Of a stretch of DNA of 64,000 nucleotides, positions 55,559 to 64,000 are shown in pieces. Position numbers and translations under genes: made by a program. Under the pieces are notes generated by a model. The model made no database searches. It was not told the DNA's origin and worked only from the letters and a program-made list of their open reading frames with translations. Every line of letters starts with the position of its first letter. The first letter of the stretch is position 1. The DNA is taken from NCBI GenBank assembly GCA_944389925.1, contig CALXOD010000037.1:62001-126000 (forward strand). The letters are read 5' to 3'. The DNA comes from an uncultured Victivallaceae bacterium. GTDB lineage: Bacteria > Verrucomicrobiota > Lentisphaeria > Victivallales > Victivallaceae.

Positions 55559-55587
55559 TTGATTTTTCCGTGCAGGAAAACTATATT
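55559..55587 (+). promoter_or_regulatory. Predicted promoter of the TIGR04073 gene
   Basis: TTGATT (55559-55564), 17 bases, TATATT (55582-55587), about 113 bases before ATG 55701. Confidence 0.5.
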
Positions 55588-55700
55588 GCATACGAACCCC
55601 GGATTTTTGCCTCAAAATGGAGCGTGGGAACCGGGTGGCAGGGATGTGTTTTTTTTTGCAACAGGATAGTGAGTCCAGTCTAACAGAAGGGTGCATTCGG

Positions 55701-56111
55701 ATGAAATTCGGAAAGCAGATGGTTTTGGCGGGAGTTCTGATGGTTGCGTTGTTCGGCGCCAATGTCGCAACGGCCGGAGATCCGATCGAAAAACTCGGGC
55801 GTGGTGTGGCCAATGTGGCTTTCGGCCCGCTGGAACTGTTGATGAAACCGTATGATGTGGCTCATGAAAAGGGCAATGTCGCAGGTTTGACCTATGGGGT
55901 GCTTAAGGGAGTGGCTTACACCATCGCCCGTGAAGTGGTCGGTGTGGTGGACATTGTAACGTTCCCGATGCCGTTGCCCGGCTGCACCGATGACCCGATG
56001 GATGCCGGATGGGGATATGGACCGATCATGCGTCCGGCGTGGGTGGTGGATGTGGAACACAACGCCTTCAACTTCTTCTATAACGACCAGGCGATTGTTG
56101 ATGCCCAGTAA
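55701..56111 (+). CDS. Exosortase-associated protein, TIGR04073 family
   Basis: A 136-residue secreted protein: signal peptide to about residue 25 (VLAGVLMVALFGANVATA), then KLGRGVANVAFGPLELLMKPYDVAHEKG, AGLTYGVLKGVAYTIAREVVGVVDIVTFPMPLPG, the pattern I associate with TIGR04073. The family is found in genomes that have exosortase/PEP-CTERM protein sorting; its role is unknown. No exosortase gene is in this window. Confidence 0.8.
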   Translation: MKFGKQMVLAGVLMVALFGANVATAGDPIEKLGRGVANVAFGPLELLMKPYDVAHEKGNVAGLTYGVLKGVAYTIAREVVGVVDIVTFPMPLPGCTDDPMDAGWGYGPIMRPAWVVDVEHNAFNFFYNDQAIVDAQ

Positions 56112-56223
56112 TGGGTGAGGCGTTTTTCTGAGCCTGACCGAGTGCCCGTGCCCGGTATGAATCCGGAGCGCGGGCTTTTTATTAGTCAGAACAGCGATAT
56201 TTTTTTCCGAATATGGTGGAAAG

Positions 56224-57324
56224 ATGAGTTTTTCCTGTGGTTTTGTCGGGTTGCCGAATGTCGGCAAGTCCACGTTGTTCAATGCACTTTGCAAGGGAGG
56301 GGCGGAGGCTGCCAATTTCCCTTTCTGTACCATTGAGCCGAATACCGGGGTGGTGCCGGTGCCGGATGATCGGCTTCAGGTGTTGTCCGATCTGGAACAT
56401 TCCGGGCGGATTGTGCCTTCTACTCTGAAGTTCATAGACATTGCCGGTCTGGTCAAGGGGGCCAGCCAGGGACAGGGGCTGGGCAACCAGTTCCTGGGAC
56501 ATATTCGCAACGTGGATGCCGTGGCGCATGTCGTGCGGCTTTTTGAAGATCCTGACGTGGTGCATGTAGACGGGCGGTGCGATCCGGTCAGTGACCTGGA
56601 GGTGATCATCACTGAATTAATGCTGGCGGACCTGGAAATGCTGGAAAAGCGTCGTGACAAAGCCCACAAGCTGGCTCGTTCCAACGATGCCGACGCGAAG
56701 CTCGAGTTTGCTTTGATCAAGGATCTGGCGGCACAGCTTTCCGAGGGGCGCCTGCCGTCCTATGACCGCGACGACCCCAGAACCGTTGAGCTGGTCCGTT
56801 CTTTCGGGCTGTTGACGATTCTGCCGGCTTTCATCTGCGCGAATACCGACGAGAAAACCTTTCGCGATTTCGGTTCGTCGGACGCCGCCAGGCGGTTGGA
56901 GGAATACGCCGCCGGGCACGGATTGGAGGTCGTGTCGGTCTGCGCCAAACTCGAGGAGGAACTCAGGCAGCTGGAGCCGGAAGAGGCGGCGCTTTTCATG
57001 GCGGATCTCGGCGTGGCCGAACCGGGATTGAACCGGGTGATCCGGACCGGCTACCGGCTGCTGGATTATCTGACGTTTTTCACCGCCGGGCCGATGGAAG
57101 CCCGGGCCTGGACGGTAACGCGTGGAACCCCCGCACCGCAGGCGGCAGGGAAAATCCATACCGATCTCTGCCGGGGGTTTATCCGCATGGAGACCGTCTC
57201 CTATGAGGATATGGTGGCCTGTGGCGGCTGGAATAAGGCAAAAGAAGCCGGGAAGTTGCGAATTGAAGGAAAAGATTACCTGATTCAGGACGGGGATGTG
57301 ATACACGTCCGTTTTTCCGTCTGA
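56224..57324 (+). CDS. ychF: Redox-regulated ATPase YchF (Obg-like ATPase 1)
   Basis: A 366-residue Obg-family P-loop ATPase that binds ribosomes. GFVGLPNVGKSTLFNALC is the G1 loop, IDIAGLVKGASQGQGLGNQFLGHIRNVDA the G3 region, and the C-terminal TGS-like domain shows RAWTVTRGTPAPQAAGKIHTDLCRGFIRMETVSYEDM. The NxxE ATP-specificity element is in FICANTDEK. Full length. Confidence 0.97.
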   Translation: MSFSCGFVGLPNVGKSTLFNALCKGGAEAANFPFCTIEPNTGVVPVPDDRLQVLSDLEHSGRIVPSTLKFIDIAGLVKGASQGQGLGNQFLGHIRNVDAVAHVVRLFEDPDVVHVDGRCDPVSDLEVIITELMLADLEMLEKRRDKAHKLARSNDADAKLEFALIKDLAAQLSEGRLPSYDRDDPRTVELVRSFGLLTILPAFICANTDEKTFRDFGSSDAARRLEEYAAGHGLEVVSVCAKLEEELRQLEPEEAALFMADLGVAEPGLNRVIRTGYRLLDYLTFFTAGPMEARAWTVTRGTPAPQAAGKIHTDLCRGFIRMETVSYEDMVACGGWNKAKEAGKLRIEGKDYLIQDGDVIHVRFSV

Positions 57325-57354
57325 CGAAATCAGCGGTTGGGAGGCTGGAGCGCA

Positions 57355-59358
57355 ATGGAGAGTTTCCGCTATAAAGACGTGCTGGTGGAGTGGGATGAGA
57401 CTCAGCTGGTACTTGGTAACAGCCGGTTTCGGCGGACGATGCTTCTGACAGACGGGTTCCCACGGACGATTTCACTTCGAGATGCGCAGGGGCGTGAATT
57501 TGCTGATGCGGAAAAGATCGGGGCGGATTGTCATTTCATCGGCATCAACCGGCCGGGGTATAAAGAGGCACGGTATGAATGGCGCTCCATTACCGTCCGG
57601 GCGGAGGAGGATCCCGCGTTCGATTCTCCTCATGTCCTGGTGGAAATGATCTTTGCCGAACCGGTACAGGATGTGGTGTTCCGGCGGGAATTCTTTGTTT
57701 ATCCCGATCTGGCGGCTCATGCGGTGCGCAACCATCTGACCAGCGCGGTGATGCCGAATTGTTACTGGACATTTCGTTCAGAGTTGCGAGGAGAGGGCAA
57801 TCGTTCCCGTTTCCCGGCGGAACACCTGGAGAGCTGTGTAGACAGTTTGCGACCGGCTTCCGGGTTGCGTCCGGTGGAAAGCGTGGAATTTGCCGGAAGA
57901 ACGGATTATACCGATGATCTGGTGCTGCCGCATGCGCTGTCCGAAGGGGACGGCTGCTGCCGGGGGAATCTGTTGCGGGTGGAGGACGAAGGGGGCGCCG
58001 GTTTGCTCTGGGTGCAGGAGGCGCCGCCGTCTGCGGAGCGGCGCGATCTGGAGGAGTATGATTTCCGGTTTGCCGCCGGGGAGGTTTTTTCCTGCTGCTG
58101 GGGGGTGCCGCCCGGGGAGATCCGGGCGGGACGGGAATTCTCCGGATATCGTAATGCCGTGTTGCTTTATCATAATGCGGCGGAGAGAGCCGCCGGATTG
58201 AGAGATTATCTGCAACGGCGCTTCCCCATGCGGGAGGAAGAGCAGACGGTCATGGTCAATCCGTGGGGATGCGGTCGCTTCCCCACGCTGACCGGTGAGG
58301 CGTTTCTGCTGCGTGAGATGACGGCCGCCGCCGAATGTGGTGCGGACCACTATCAGGTGGACGATTCCTGGCAGGAGGGTGGTTCTCTGGGCGAACTGTT
58401 GCAGCGGAACCGGCATATCAAACGGGATTTCTGGGGGGTGTCGCAGGAGCGGCTCGGAGGAACTTTTGCGCGGTTGACTGCGGCGGCAGAAGCGGCGGGT
58501 ATTCAGCTGGCCCTCTGGGTTGCACCGAACGGCAATCAGGAATACCGGGATTGGCGGGAATTTGCAGATCTGTTGCTGGAATACCATCGGCGGGATGGCT
58601 TTTCGATGTTCAAGATCGACGGTGTAATGATTCGGACACTGGAGGCGGAGGAGAATCTAGAAGCGCTGTTGCGCTCGGTACGCCGGGAGTCCGGCGGAGC
58701 GGTTTATTTTAATCTGGATACGACGAACGGACAGCGCCCGGGGTATTTCCGTTTGCTGGAATACGGCAATATTTTTCTGGAGAATCGTTATGCCGGGGTG
58801 GTGCCGTTGATCGGGTATCACCCGGAAAAGACATTGCGCAGTTTCTGGCAGCTGGCCCACTATCTGCGGGCCCAGTCCCTGCAGATTGAAATCCCTGCAC
58901 CGGAAGATATCAATCCGGAGCTTTACAAGCGAATCGGCTATGACCGCGCGGATGTCTATCCTTTTGAATATTGGGCGGCTATTGCGCTATTCGGATGTCC
59001 GCTGGTGTGGATGGCGCCTTCGGAGGTGCATCCCGAGACCCGGTCGGTTCTGCGACGGATGTTTCAATTACGGCGTCAGCATCGGAAAGGATTGTTTCAC
59101 TCCCGGATTTTTCCGGTGGGGACATTGCCGGACGGCAGTGCGATTGCCGGCTTCTATGCGGATTCCGGTTATCTGGTGGCGTTCCGGGAGGCAGGATGTG
59201 TGACGGCCACGGCGGAACTTTCCGGTGATTTCGTTGTTCCAGCATGGAAGCGAGCAAAACTGCTGGCCGGATCCGGATCGGTATCAAGCGATGCGACCGG
59301 ATTCCAGGTGGAGCTGCCACAGGCAGCCTCCTATGCGTTTTTCCAGCTGTTGCCTTGA
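57355..59358 (+). CDS. Clan GH-D glycosidase, GH36-like alpha-galactosidase
   Basis: A 667-residue protein: an N-terminal beta-sandwich (about 1-285) and a (beta/alpha)8 barrel (about 290-580) with VNPWGCGRFPTLTGEAFLLREM, ADHYQVDDSWQEGG and GFSMFKIDGVMI, where Asp422 is the likely nucleophile. A C-terminal beta domain follows. No signal peptide is seen, so it should act in the cytoplasm. The acid/base residue is not clear by eye, and the specificity (alpha-galactoside or another alpha-glycoside) is uncertain. ATG 57355 has GGAG upstream. Confidence 0.8.
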   Translation: MESFRYKDVLVEWDETQLVLGNSRFRRTMLLTDGFPRTISLRDAQGREFADAEKIGADCHFIGINRPGYKEARYEWRSITVRAEEDPAFDSPHVLVEMIFAEPVQDVVFRREFFVYPDLAAHAVRNHLTSAVMPNCYWTFRSELRGEGNRSRFPAEHLESCVDSLRPASGLRPVESVEFAGRTDYTDDLVLPHALSEGDGCCRGNLLRVEDEGGAGLLWVQEAPPSAERRDLEEYDFRFAAGEVFSCCWGVPPGEIRAGREFSGYRNAVLLYHNAAERAAGLRDYLQRRFPMREEEQTVMVNPWGCGRFPTLTGEAFLLREMTAAAECGADHYQVDDSWQEGGSLGELLQRNRHIKRDFWGVSQERLGGTFARLTAAAEAAGIQLALWVAPNGNQEYRDWREFADLLLEYHRRDGFSMFKIDGVMIRTLEAEENLEALLRSVRRESGGAVYFNLDTTNGQRPGYFRLLEYGNIFLENRYAGVVPLIGYHPEKTLRSFWQLAHYLRAQSLQIEIPAPEDINPELYKRIGYDRADVYPFEYWAAIALFGCPLVWMAPSEVHPETRSVLRRMFQLRRQHRKGLFHSRIFPVGTLPDGSAIAGFYADSGYLVAFREAGCVTATAELSGDFVVPAWKRAKLLAGSGSVSSDATGFQVELPQAASYAFFQLLP

Positions 59359-59369
59359 AGGGAAGAAAA

Positions 59370-59404
59370 GCGGCATCCCGCTCTGGAAAGCAGCGGGACG
59401 CCGC
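59370..59404 (-). terminator. Probable terminator between converging GH-D and oxidoreductase genes
   Basis: Stem GCGGCATCCCGCT with AGCGGGACGCCGC, 12 of 13 pairs, 9-base loop. On the minus strand it is followed by TTTTCTTCC, so it suits the oxidoreductase gene best. Confidence 0.5.
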
Positions 59405-59435
59405 GGATTGAAAAGCCGAACGGGAGATGGCTGGT

Positions 59436-60494
59436 TCAGCGGCCGGCCGCACGCTGGCGGATCATTTCCGTTACCCGTACCACTTCCAGCGCTTCTTCCA
59501 TTTTGACCGGGAATGGGACTCCGTCCCGGATGGCGGCATAAAGATAACGGTAAATATCCTGCTGGGTGCAGTTTTCCTTGGGTTCAACCATGATCGTTTC
59601 CCGCCGCCAGCGCAAACGGGAGGCCTGGCCGAAGTCCCAGCCGAATCCGGGATTGCCGGGGCGGGCTTCCGCCTCCGGGAATTCCTGCCCGGGCGTAAGG
59701 TATTTCAACTTGATGTCCTGCTCATCAGGACAGACCAGCGCGCCACGGGTACCATATACTTCGTAACAGTTGCCGGGCATCACAGCGCCTCCGGAAACCT
59801 CCAGATCGACCAGACGGCCGTTTTCCCCCCGGAAGAGGACTTTGAACGTATCTTCCGCATCGCCTACGGCGGCCACCCGGCGCAGATCGCACCAGAGATC
59901 CCGCAAGGGAGCGCCCAGCAGCTGCAGTGCGTGGTCGATGAGATGCGGTCCCCAGTTGTTCAACATGCCGCCGCCACAGCTGGTCAGTGCCTGCCAGTCA
60001 TCGCGCCGCTGATAGAATTGCCGGTTCAGTTTGATTTCGTAGATTTCTCCGAGCAGACCGGAGTCGATGATCTCCCGGACGTGTTGGAATGCCGCTTCAA
60101 AACGGCGATTGTGGCGGAAGTAAAGTTTACCGGGATGTTCTGCTTCCAGTTCCTTGAGCCGGAGGGCGTCGGCGTAGGTGAGGGCGATGGGTTTTTCGAG
60201 AAAAACTGTTTTTCCGGCCCGCAGCGCCAGCTCCGCATGGGCGACATGGTCACCGCTCCGGGTGGCGACGGAAACCAGTTCTACTGCTTCATCCCGTAGA
60301 AAATCTTCCGGATCCGTATAGACCCGGGCACCGTATTTTTCAGCCAGAGAGCGGGTACGTTCGACTTCCAGGTCGCAGCCGGCAACGATTTCAAACAACT
60401 TTGGAAAACGGTCCAGTTCCGGACAATGCATGCCCCATCCGGCGCGCCCGAGTCCCCAGATACCTACCTTGATGCGTTCATCTTGCGGTTTCAT
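59436..60494 (-). CDS. Gfo/Idh/MocA-family oxidoreductase
   Basis: A 352-residue NAD(P)-dependent sugar or inositol dehydrogenase. The Rossmann start is KVGIWGLGRAGWGMH, the dinucleotide-linked Glu-Lys-Pro is FLEKPIALT, and CGGGMLNNWGPHLIDHALQLLG contains the His of the catalytic site. Substrate unknown. ATG 60494 has GGAG upstream and lies 19 bases after ybeY on the same strand, so it may be the last gene of that operon. Confidence 0.9.
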   Translation of the reverse strand: MKPQDERIKVGIWGLGRAGWGMHCPELDRFPKLFEIVAGCDLEVERTRSLAEKYGARVYTDPEDFLRDEAVELVSVATRSGDHVAHAELALRAGKTVFLEKPIALTYADALRLKELEAEHPGKLYFRHNRRFEAAFQHVREIIDSGLLGEIYEIKLNRQFYQRRDDWQALTSCGGGMLNNWGPHLIDHALQLLGAPLRDLWCDLRRVAAVGDAEDTFKVLFRGENGRLVDLEVSGGAVMPGNCYEVYGTRGALVCPDEQDIKLKYLTPGQEFPEAEARPGNPGFGWDFGQASRLRWRRETIMVEPKENCTQQDIYRYLYAAIRDGVPFPVKMEEALEVVRVTEMIRQRAAGR

Positions 60495-60513
60495 TTTGCT
60501 CAGCTCCTTGTTT

Positions 60514-61014
60514 TCAGGGAGAAACAATCCCAAAGACCTGGTTTAAATCAAATTCCTGGCGCAGAGCCGCCATGACTTCCCGTTCCCGTCGCCGCATTTT
60601 CCGGCGCGCGCCCGGCGTCAGATCGTCCTCGCCTGCCGCGTGCAGAAAGCCATGGGCGATGTAAAGCGTCAGCTCGCCGGCGAAATCGGAGTCTTTGCGC
60701 TTTCTGCCTTCCCGGAGTGCCACGTCCGCACAAATCAGCAGTTCCACCGCCACGTCTCCCGGAAAGAGCGATTCCGGATCGTCAAAATAACTGAACGTGA
60801 TCACGTCTGTGGTTCCTTCATGTCCCACATATTCCGCATTGGCCCGGGCCATGGTGCGATCCCCGACAAACCGGACTGTGGCGCACCAGTCCTTCTCCAC
60901 CGGCAACCCGGCAAGTTCCGCCGCTCGCCGCAATAGACGATTCATCGCTTTACGATCAATGCTTGCCGCCGCTGCCGTCGCTGCGCCCGGCTGCCATGAA
61001 TAGGTCGTCTTCAT
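60514..61014 (-). CDS. ybeY: Endoribonuclease YbeY, rRNA maturation factor
   Basis: A 166-residue metalloprotein for 16S rRNA 3' maturation and ribosome quality control. ANAEYVGHEGTTDVITFSYFD and IAHGFLHAAGEDD are the family signatures. The usual zinc motif His-x3-His-x5-His appears with Asp as third ligand, a variant also common in Bacteroidota. The start at 61014 lies within the end of pgpH (59-base overlap); ATG 60945 would avoid it but removes a conserved N-terminal strand. Confidence 0.92.
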   Translation of the reverse strand: MKTTYSWQPGAATAAAASIDRKAMNRLLRRAAELAGLPVEKDWCATVRFVGDRTMARANAEYVGHEGTTDVITFSYFDDPESLFPGDVAVELLICADVALREGRKRKDSDFAGELTLYIAHGFLHAAGEDDLTPGARRKMRRREREVMAALRQEFDLNQVFGIVSP

Positions 61015-63346
61015 CCTGTTCTTTTTCCTTCTGATAGGCGACTCTGCCGTGTTTCATGCTGAGCAGGGTATTGATGAAACTTTCCCGGACCTTTTCCAGC
61101 TCTTCCAGGGTCATATCGGCATGGATCAGCTGTCCGTCGCGGAAGCGTTTTTGGAAAATTTCGTCCACCAGCGCTTCGATCCGGGATGCGGACGGTTTGT
61201 CCAGAGAACGGCTGGCCGCCTCGCAGGCATCGGCCAGACTGATGATGGCGGTCTCTTTGCTGTGCGGCGGGCGTCCCTGATAGCGGAACTGTGATTCGGA
61301 AACGGTTTCTCCGGTCCGGCGGCTGTTGTCCATGGCGCGCCGATAGAAGTAATGCACCAGGTCGTTGCCGTGATGTTGTTCAATCGCTTCCCGGACGATC
61401 CGGCTGAGTTTATACTGCCGGGCCAGCTCCAAACCTTCCTTGACGTGATCCCGGATAATCATACTGCTCATCTGGGGGGTGAGCTCCGTGTGTTGATTGC
61501 CCATGTCCTGGTTGTTTTCCGTGAAATACTGCGGTTTGGAAAGTTTTCCGATGTCGTGGAAAAGCGCTCCTGCCTTGGCCCGCAGATAATTGGCACCGAT
61601 TTCCCTTGCCGCGTCCTCCGCCAGCGTCGCCACCATGAGACTGTGAAAAAACGTTCCGGGTGCTTCCCGCTTCATCCGCTCCAGCAGCGGATGGTTATAA
61701 TCGCAAAGCACCATCAGAGACATGTTGGTCGTCACATTGAAAAGCAGTTCATAGGCGAAAATCAGCAGCAGTGCCAGAATAGCGGTGGCCAGAGCGTTTC
61801 CCATGGCCAGCGATCCTGACTGCAGAGCCAGACGGCTGACTTCCTGCCAGTTGCGGGCGGCACCGAAAATATTGATATTCAGCAGCCAGACCAGCGGAAA
61901 AACGGAAAAGATCGTTCGCAGAAAAAACGATCGGTAGTTGGTTGCCGACCGTACCGCCAGAGCTGTCAGCGAACAGATGACGATTCCTTTGAGTGCGAAT
62001 TCAAAGGACAAATCCAGCATCAGCGCAGTAATGGACGCCACAAAAAAGCCGGTACACATGGCTACCCGGAATCCCAGAAACGCTGCCATGAGAACAGCCA
62101 CCAGCGCCAGTGGCACGGCATCGATCACCAGGGCGGGCGGCAATGTACGGCTTTCGCTGGAGAGCATCTTAAATATTTCAATGCCGATATAGTTGCAGAT
62201 CAGTGCGATGATGACGACCGAACCGACGATGCTGATGCGTCGGTTGCTGCCGACTACTTCCGGATGGATGTGGTACAGATAAAAGCCAGCCAGCACTACC
62301 AGGGTCAGGCTCCAGAACATATTGCGCATCGGCCGATGCCAGTCGCCGCGTTCATCTGCGCGGGCGGTACAGCTGCGTTCATAGAGAGTCAGACGTTCCA
62401 GGGCCGCGTCATCGACCAGCTCTCCTTTGCGGATGATCGGGTGATGTTTAGGGATCTCCGCAGTAACCGGTTCCACTTTTGCGGCGGCGGCCAGCCGGGC
62501 GTTTTCCGTGCGGCGGGGATCGAATGTCAAATTCCCGGAGACACCGAGCAACACCCGGAATGCCGTACTGTAACTTTCCTGAAGTCTTTTGCGTTCCTGA
62601 TCTGGCGGGAAAAATTTCAGGACGGCATCCGCCAACTGGTTGGCTCCATCCCATTCACTGGGTTGTTCGGCGACGGTACGAGCCAGACGTTCGCGCTGTT
62701 GAGGGTCGACGACGCGGATTTTCTGTCCGATCTGAAGAGCGGCTTTGTCGGTGGCACCGAGGAAACCGCCTACGAGCAGGGCATTCAATTCATTCTCAAA
62801 ATATCGGTAGGCGGCCGGATTGTGGATACATTGATAAAGCACCTTCAACGCCGCCGGATCCAGCCCCGCGGCAAGATTGGCTGCCGGCTGTCCATCCTCC
62901 GGGGTCCGGATGTCCGGCGCATTGGGATTCATGCGGAAGGTGACTGCTTCGAAAAATTCTTTAAATATCCGCTGTATCCGGGCGTTTTCCACTTCGGAAA
63001 TATGATAAAACCGCGGTTCATTCTGAGCGGCTTCCTGCCGAGCCTGTTCCGTGGCGTTCCGGTCTTCGTATGTGAAGTCGAATTCTGCATTGATGGTCTG
63101 CGGCGCCCGCTGCCCCAACACCAATTTTTCCATCGTCTGCTGGTTGGAACTGGACAAGGTCAGCAGCAGCGAACAGACCCCCCAGATCAAAATCAGCATG
63201 AACGTTCCGAGTACTACCGAACGGTCAGCGGAATTGGTAGAATCCGACTCTTCGTGATGTCGCCGGCGTCCGCCGATCAGGCCGCGCCGTTCCATCAGCC
63301 GGCGTGCCTGGCGATGTTTCAGAAAATCGATGATTCCGTCAAACAT
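60956..63346 (-). CDS. 7TM-HD family phosphohydrolase (PgpH-like cyclic-di-AMP phosphodiesterase)
   Basis: A 796-residue membrane protein: one N-terminal helix (about 45-65), a 230-residue extracytoplasmic 7TMR-HDED domain, seven transmembrane helices (about 330-540) and a cytoplasmic HD domain with [31 protein letters not shown] and IEQHHGND. Members such as Listeria PgpH hydrolyse cyclic di-AMP (family knowledge). It is flanked by phoH and ybeY, the usual conserved order, and overlaps phoH by 8 bases. Confidence 0.93.
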   Translation of the reverse strand: MFDGIIDFLKHRQARRLMERRGLIGGRRRHHEESDSTNSADRSVVLGTFMLILIWGVCSLLLTLSSSNQQTMEKLVLGQRAPQTINAEFDFTYEDRNATEQARQEAAQNEPRFYHISEVENARIQRIFKEFFEAVTFRMNPNAPDIRTPEDGQPAANLAAGLDPAALKVLYQCIHNPAAYRYFENELNALLVGGFLGATDKAALQIGQKIRVVDPQQRERLARTVAEQPSEWDGANQLADAVLKFFPPDQERKRLQESYSTAFRVLLGVSGNLTFDPRRTENARLAAAAKVEPVTAEIPKHHPIIRKGELVDDAALERLTLYERSCTARADERGDWHRPMRNMFWSLTLVVLAGFYLYHIHPEVVGSNRRISIVGSVVIIALICNYIGIEIFKMLSSESRTLPPALVIDAVPLALVAVLMAAFLGFRVAMCTGFFVASITALMLDLSFEFALKGIVICSLTALAVRSATNYRSFFLRTIFSVFPLVWLLNINIFGAARNWQEVSRLALQSGSLAMGNALATAILALLLIFAYELLFNVTTNMSLMVLCDYNHPLLERMKREAPGTFFHSLMVATLAEDAAREIGANYLRAKAGALFHDIGKLSKPQYFTENNQDMGNQHTELTPQMSSMIIRDHVKEGLELARQYKLSRIVREAIEQHHGNDLVHYFYRRAMDNSRRTGETVSESQFRYQGRPPHSKETAIISLADACEAASRSLDKPSASRIEALVDEIFQKRFRDGQLIHADMTLEELEKVRESFINTLLSMKHGRVAYQKEKEQDEDDLFMAAGRSDGSGGKH

Positions 63347-64000
63347 GGTCTTCTCGTGAATAAGCGTTGATGATTTTTTCGAGCAGTGCGTGTCTCACCA
63401 CATCTCCGGTGTCAAATCGGCAAAAGGCGATACCGTCGATCTCGCCCAGAGTACGTTCTGCCTGCAGCAGGCCTGATTTCTCATGACGGGAAAGGTCTGT
63501 CTGAGTCGGGTCGCCCGTTACGACGCACTTGGAGTGAAAGCCCATCCGGGTCAGAAACATAAGCATCTGTTCCGGCGTGGTGTTCTGGGCTTCGTCCAGA
63601 ATGATGAATGCCCCGCTGAGGGTGCGACCGCGCATGAAGGCCAGCGGAGCGACTTCGATGGCGCCCCGTTCAATCAGGGCGGTGGCTTCCTCAAGAGAGA
63701 GCATGTCGTACAGCGCGTCATAAAGCGGGCGCAGATACGGCATGATCTTTTCCTCCAGATTGCCCGGCAGATAACCGAGATTTTCTCCGGATTCCCGGGC
63801 CGGACGAGTCAGGATGATACGGCTGCATTCTCCTTTCAAAAAGGAGGATACGGCCAGTGCCATGGCCAGATACGTTTTGCCCGTCCCGGCCGGGCCGATG
63901 CCGAAAACAACATCGTTTTCCCGAATGGCCCGGACGTATTCCAGCTGTCTCCGTGATCGTGGCAGTACTTCCCGTTTCTTCGGACTGACGGTAATTCGTT
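63339..64000 (-). CDS. phoH: PhoH family ATPase, 5' end outside the window
   Basis: The C-terminal 219 residues of a PhoH-like P-loop NTPase. Walker A is [21 protein letters not shown], Walker [25 protein letters not shown], and [11 protein letters not shown] follows. The frame is open to the window edge, where a segment [23 protein letters not shown] precedes the ATPase, so the true start lies beyond 64000. First of the phoH-pgpH-ybeY genes here; it acts in RNA processing or translation quality control. Confidence 0.95.
   Translation of the reverse strand, partial: RITVSPKKREVLPRSRRQLEYVRAIRENDVVFGIGPAGTGKTYLAMALAVSSFLKGECSRIILTRPARESGENLGYLPGNLEEKIMPYLRPLYDALYDMLSLEEATALIERGAIEVAPLAFMRGRTLSGAFIILDEAQNTTPEQMLMFLTRMGFHSKCVVTGDPTQTDLSRHEKSGLLQAERTLGEIDGIAFCRFDTGDVVRHALLEKIINAYSREDHV

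Noticed and set aside
60600-60680. YbeY with Asp instead of the third zinc-binding His as a defective enzyme
   Set aside because: The same His-to-Asp change is common in Bacteroidota YbeY proteins, so it is not a sign of inactivation.

Overview
The window looks like chromosomal DNA of a Gram-negative, anaerobic, polysaccharide-degrading bacterium, most plausibly a Lentisphaerota (Victivallis-like) genome. Evidence: a prepilin/DUF1559-type protein with the [20 protein letters not shown]-terminus typical of the Planctomycetes-Verrucomicrobia-Lentisphaerae group, an exosortase-associated TIGR04073 protein, a lipid A kinase (LpxK, hence an outer membrane with LPS), a biotin-dependent sodium-pumping decarboxylase, ferrous iron uptake, several glycoside hydrolases and a moderately high GC content. 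The taxonomic call is inference from gene content; there is no rRNA in the window.

Layout. 0-2.6 kb: a pilin-like secreted protein followed by two unrecognised membrane/secreted proteins. 2.7-8.9 kb: an iron module, with a DtxR-type regulator, feoA-feoB, and a divergently placed operon of DUF3793, flavodoxin and DUF2325 proteins; the feo and DUF3793 promoters carry the same TTAGC-N4-SCTAA inverted repeat next to the -35 box. 9.2-15 kb: an AT-rich zinc-ribbon gene and a complete type II-C CRISPR-Cas system: a short array with five spacers and one half-decayed repeat, cas2, cas1, a compact 1022-residue cas9, and a tracrRNA I located from its anti-repeat on the opposite strand upstream of cas9. 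15.1-19 kb: two identical tRNA-Gly genes and a tandem pair of SPFH/Band 7 membrane proteins with triplicated N-terminal modules. 19-28.9 kb (minus strand): recQ, a GH27 alpha-galactosidase, tRNA-Thr, an unknown hydrolase-like protein, a DEAD-box helicase, galU and a glucuronokinase-like GHMP kinase.

29-49.8 kb (plus strand): mtaB, an AsmA-like protein, leuS, bioD-bioA, a NifS-like cysteine desulfurase with a DUF493 partner, a coiled-coil envelope protein followed by two very small membrane/lipoprotein genes, birA-oadG-oadA-oadB, a DUF374 acyltransferase, lpxK, galK, trpS and an enolase-superfamily enzyme. 49.8-55.5 kb (minus): a run queF-argJ-purQ-argC followed by a glycosyltransferase and a lone OppF-type ATPase. 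55.6-59.4 kb (plus): a TIGR04073 protein, ychF and a clan GH-D glycosidase. 59.4-64 kb (minus): a Gfo/Idh/MocA oxidoreductase behind the phoH-pgpH-ybeY operon, with phoH cut by the window edge.

The most interesting parts are the CRISPR locus, where each repeat seems to be split into a tracr-pairing 5' half and a promoter-bearing 3' half, and the outermost repeat has kept only the promoter half; the predicted DtxR iron regulon that includes proteins of unknown function; a plant-like glucuronate-to-UDP-glucuronate gene pair; the paired SPFH proteins; and an OadB with a large extra periplasmic domain.
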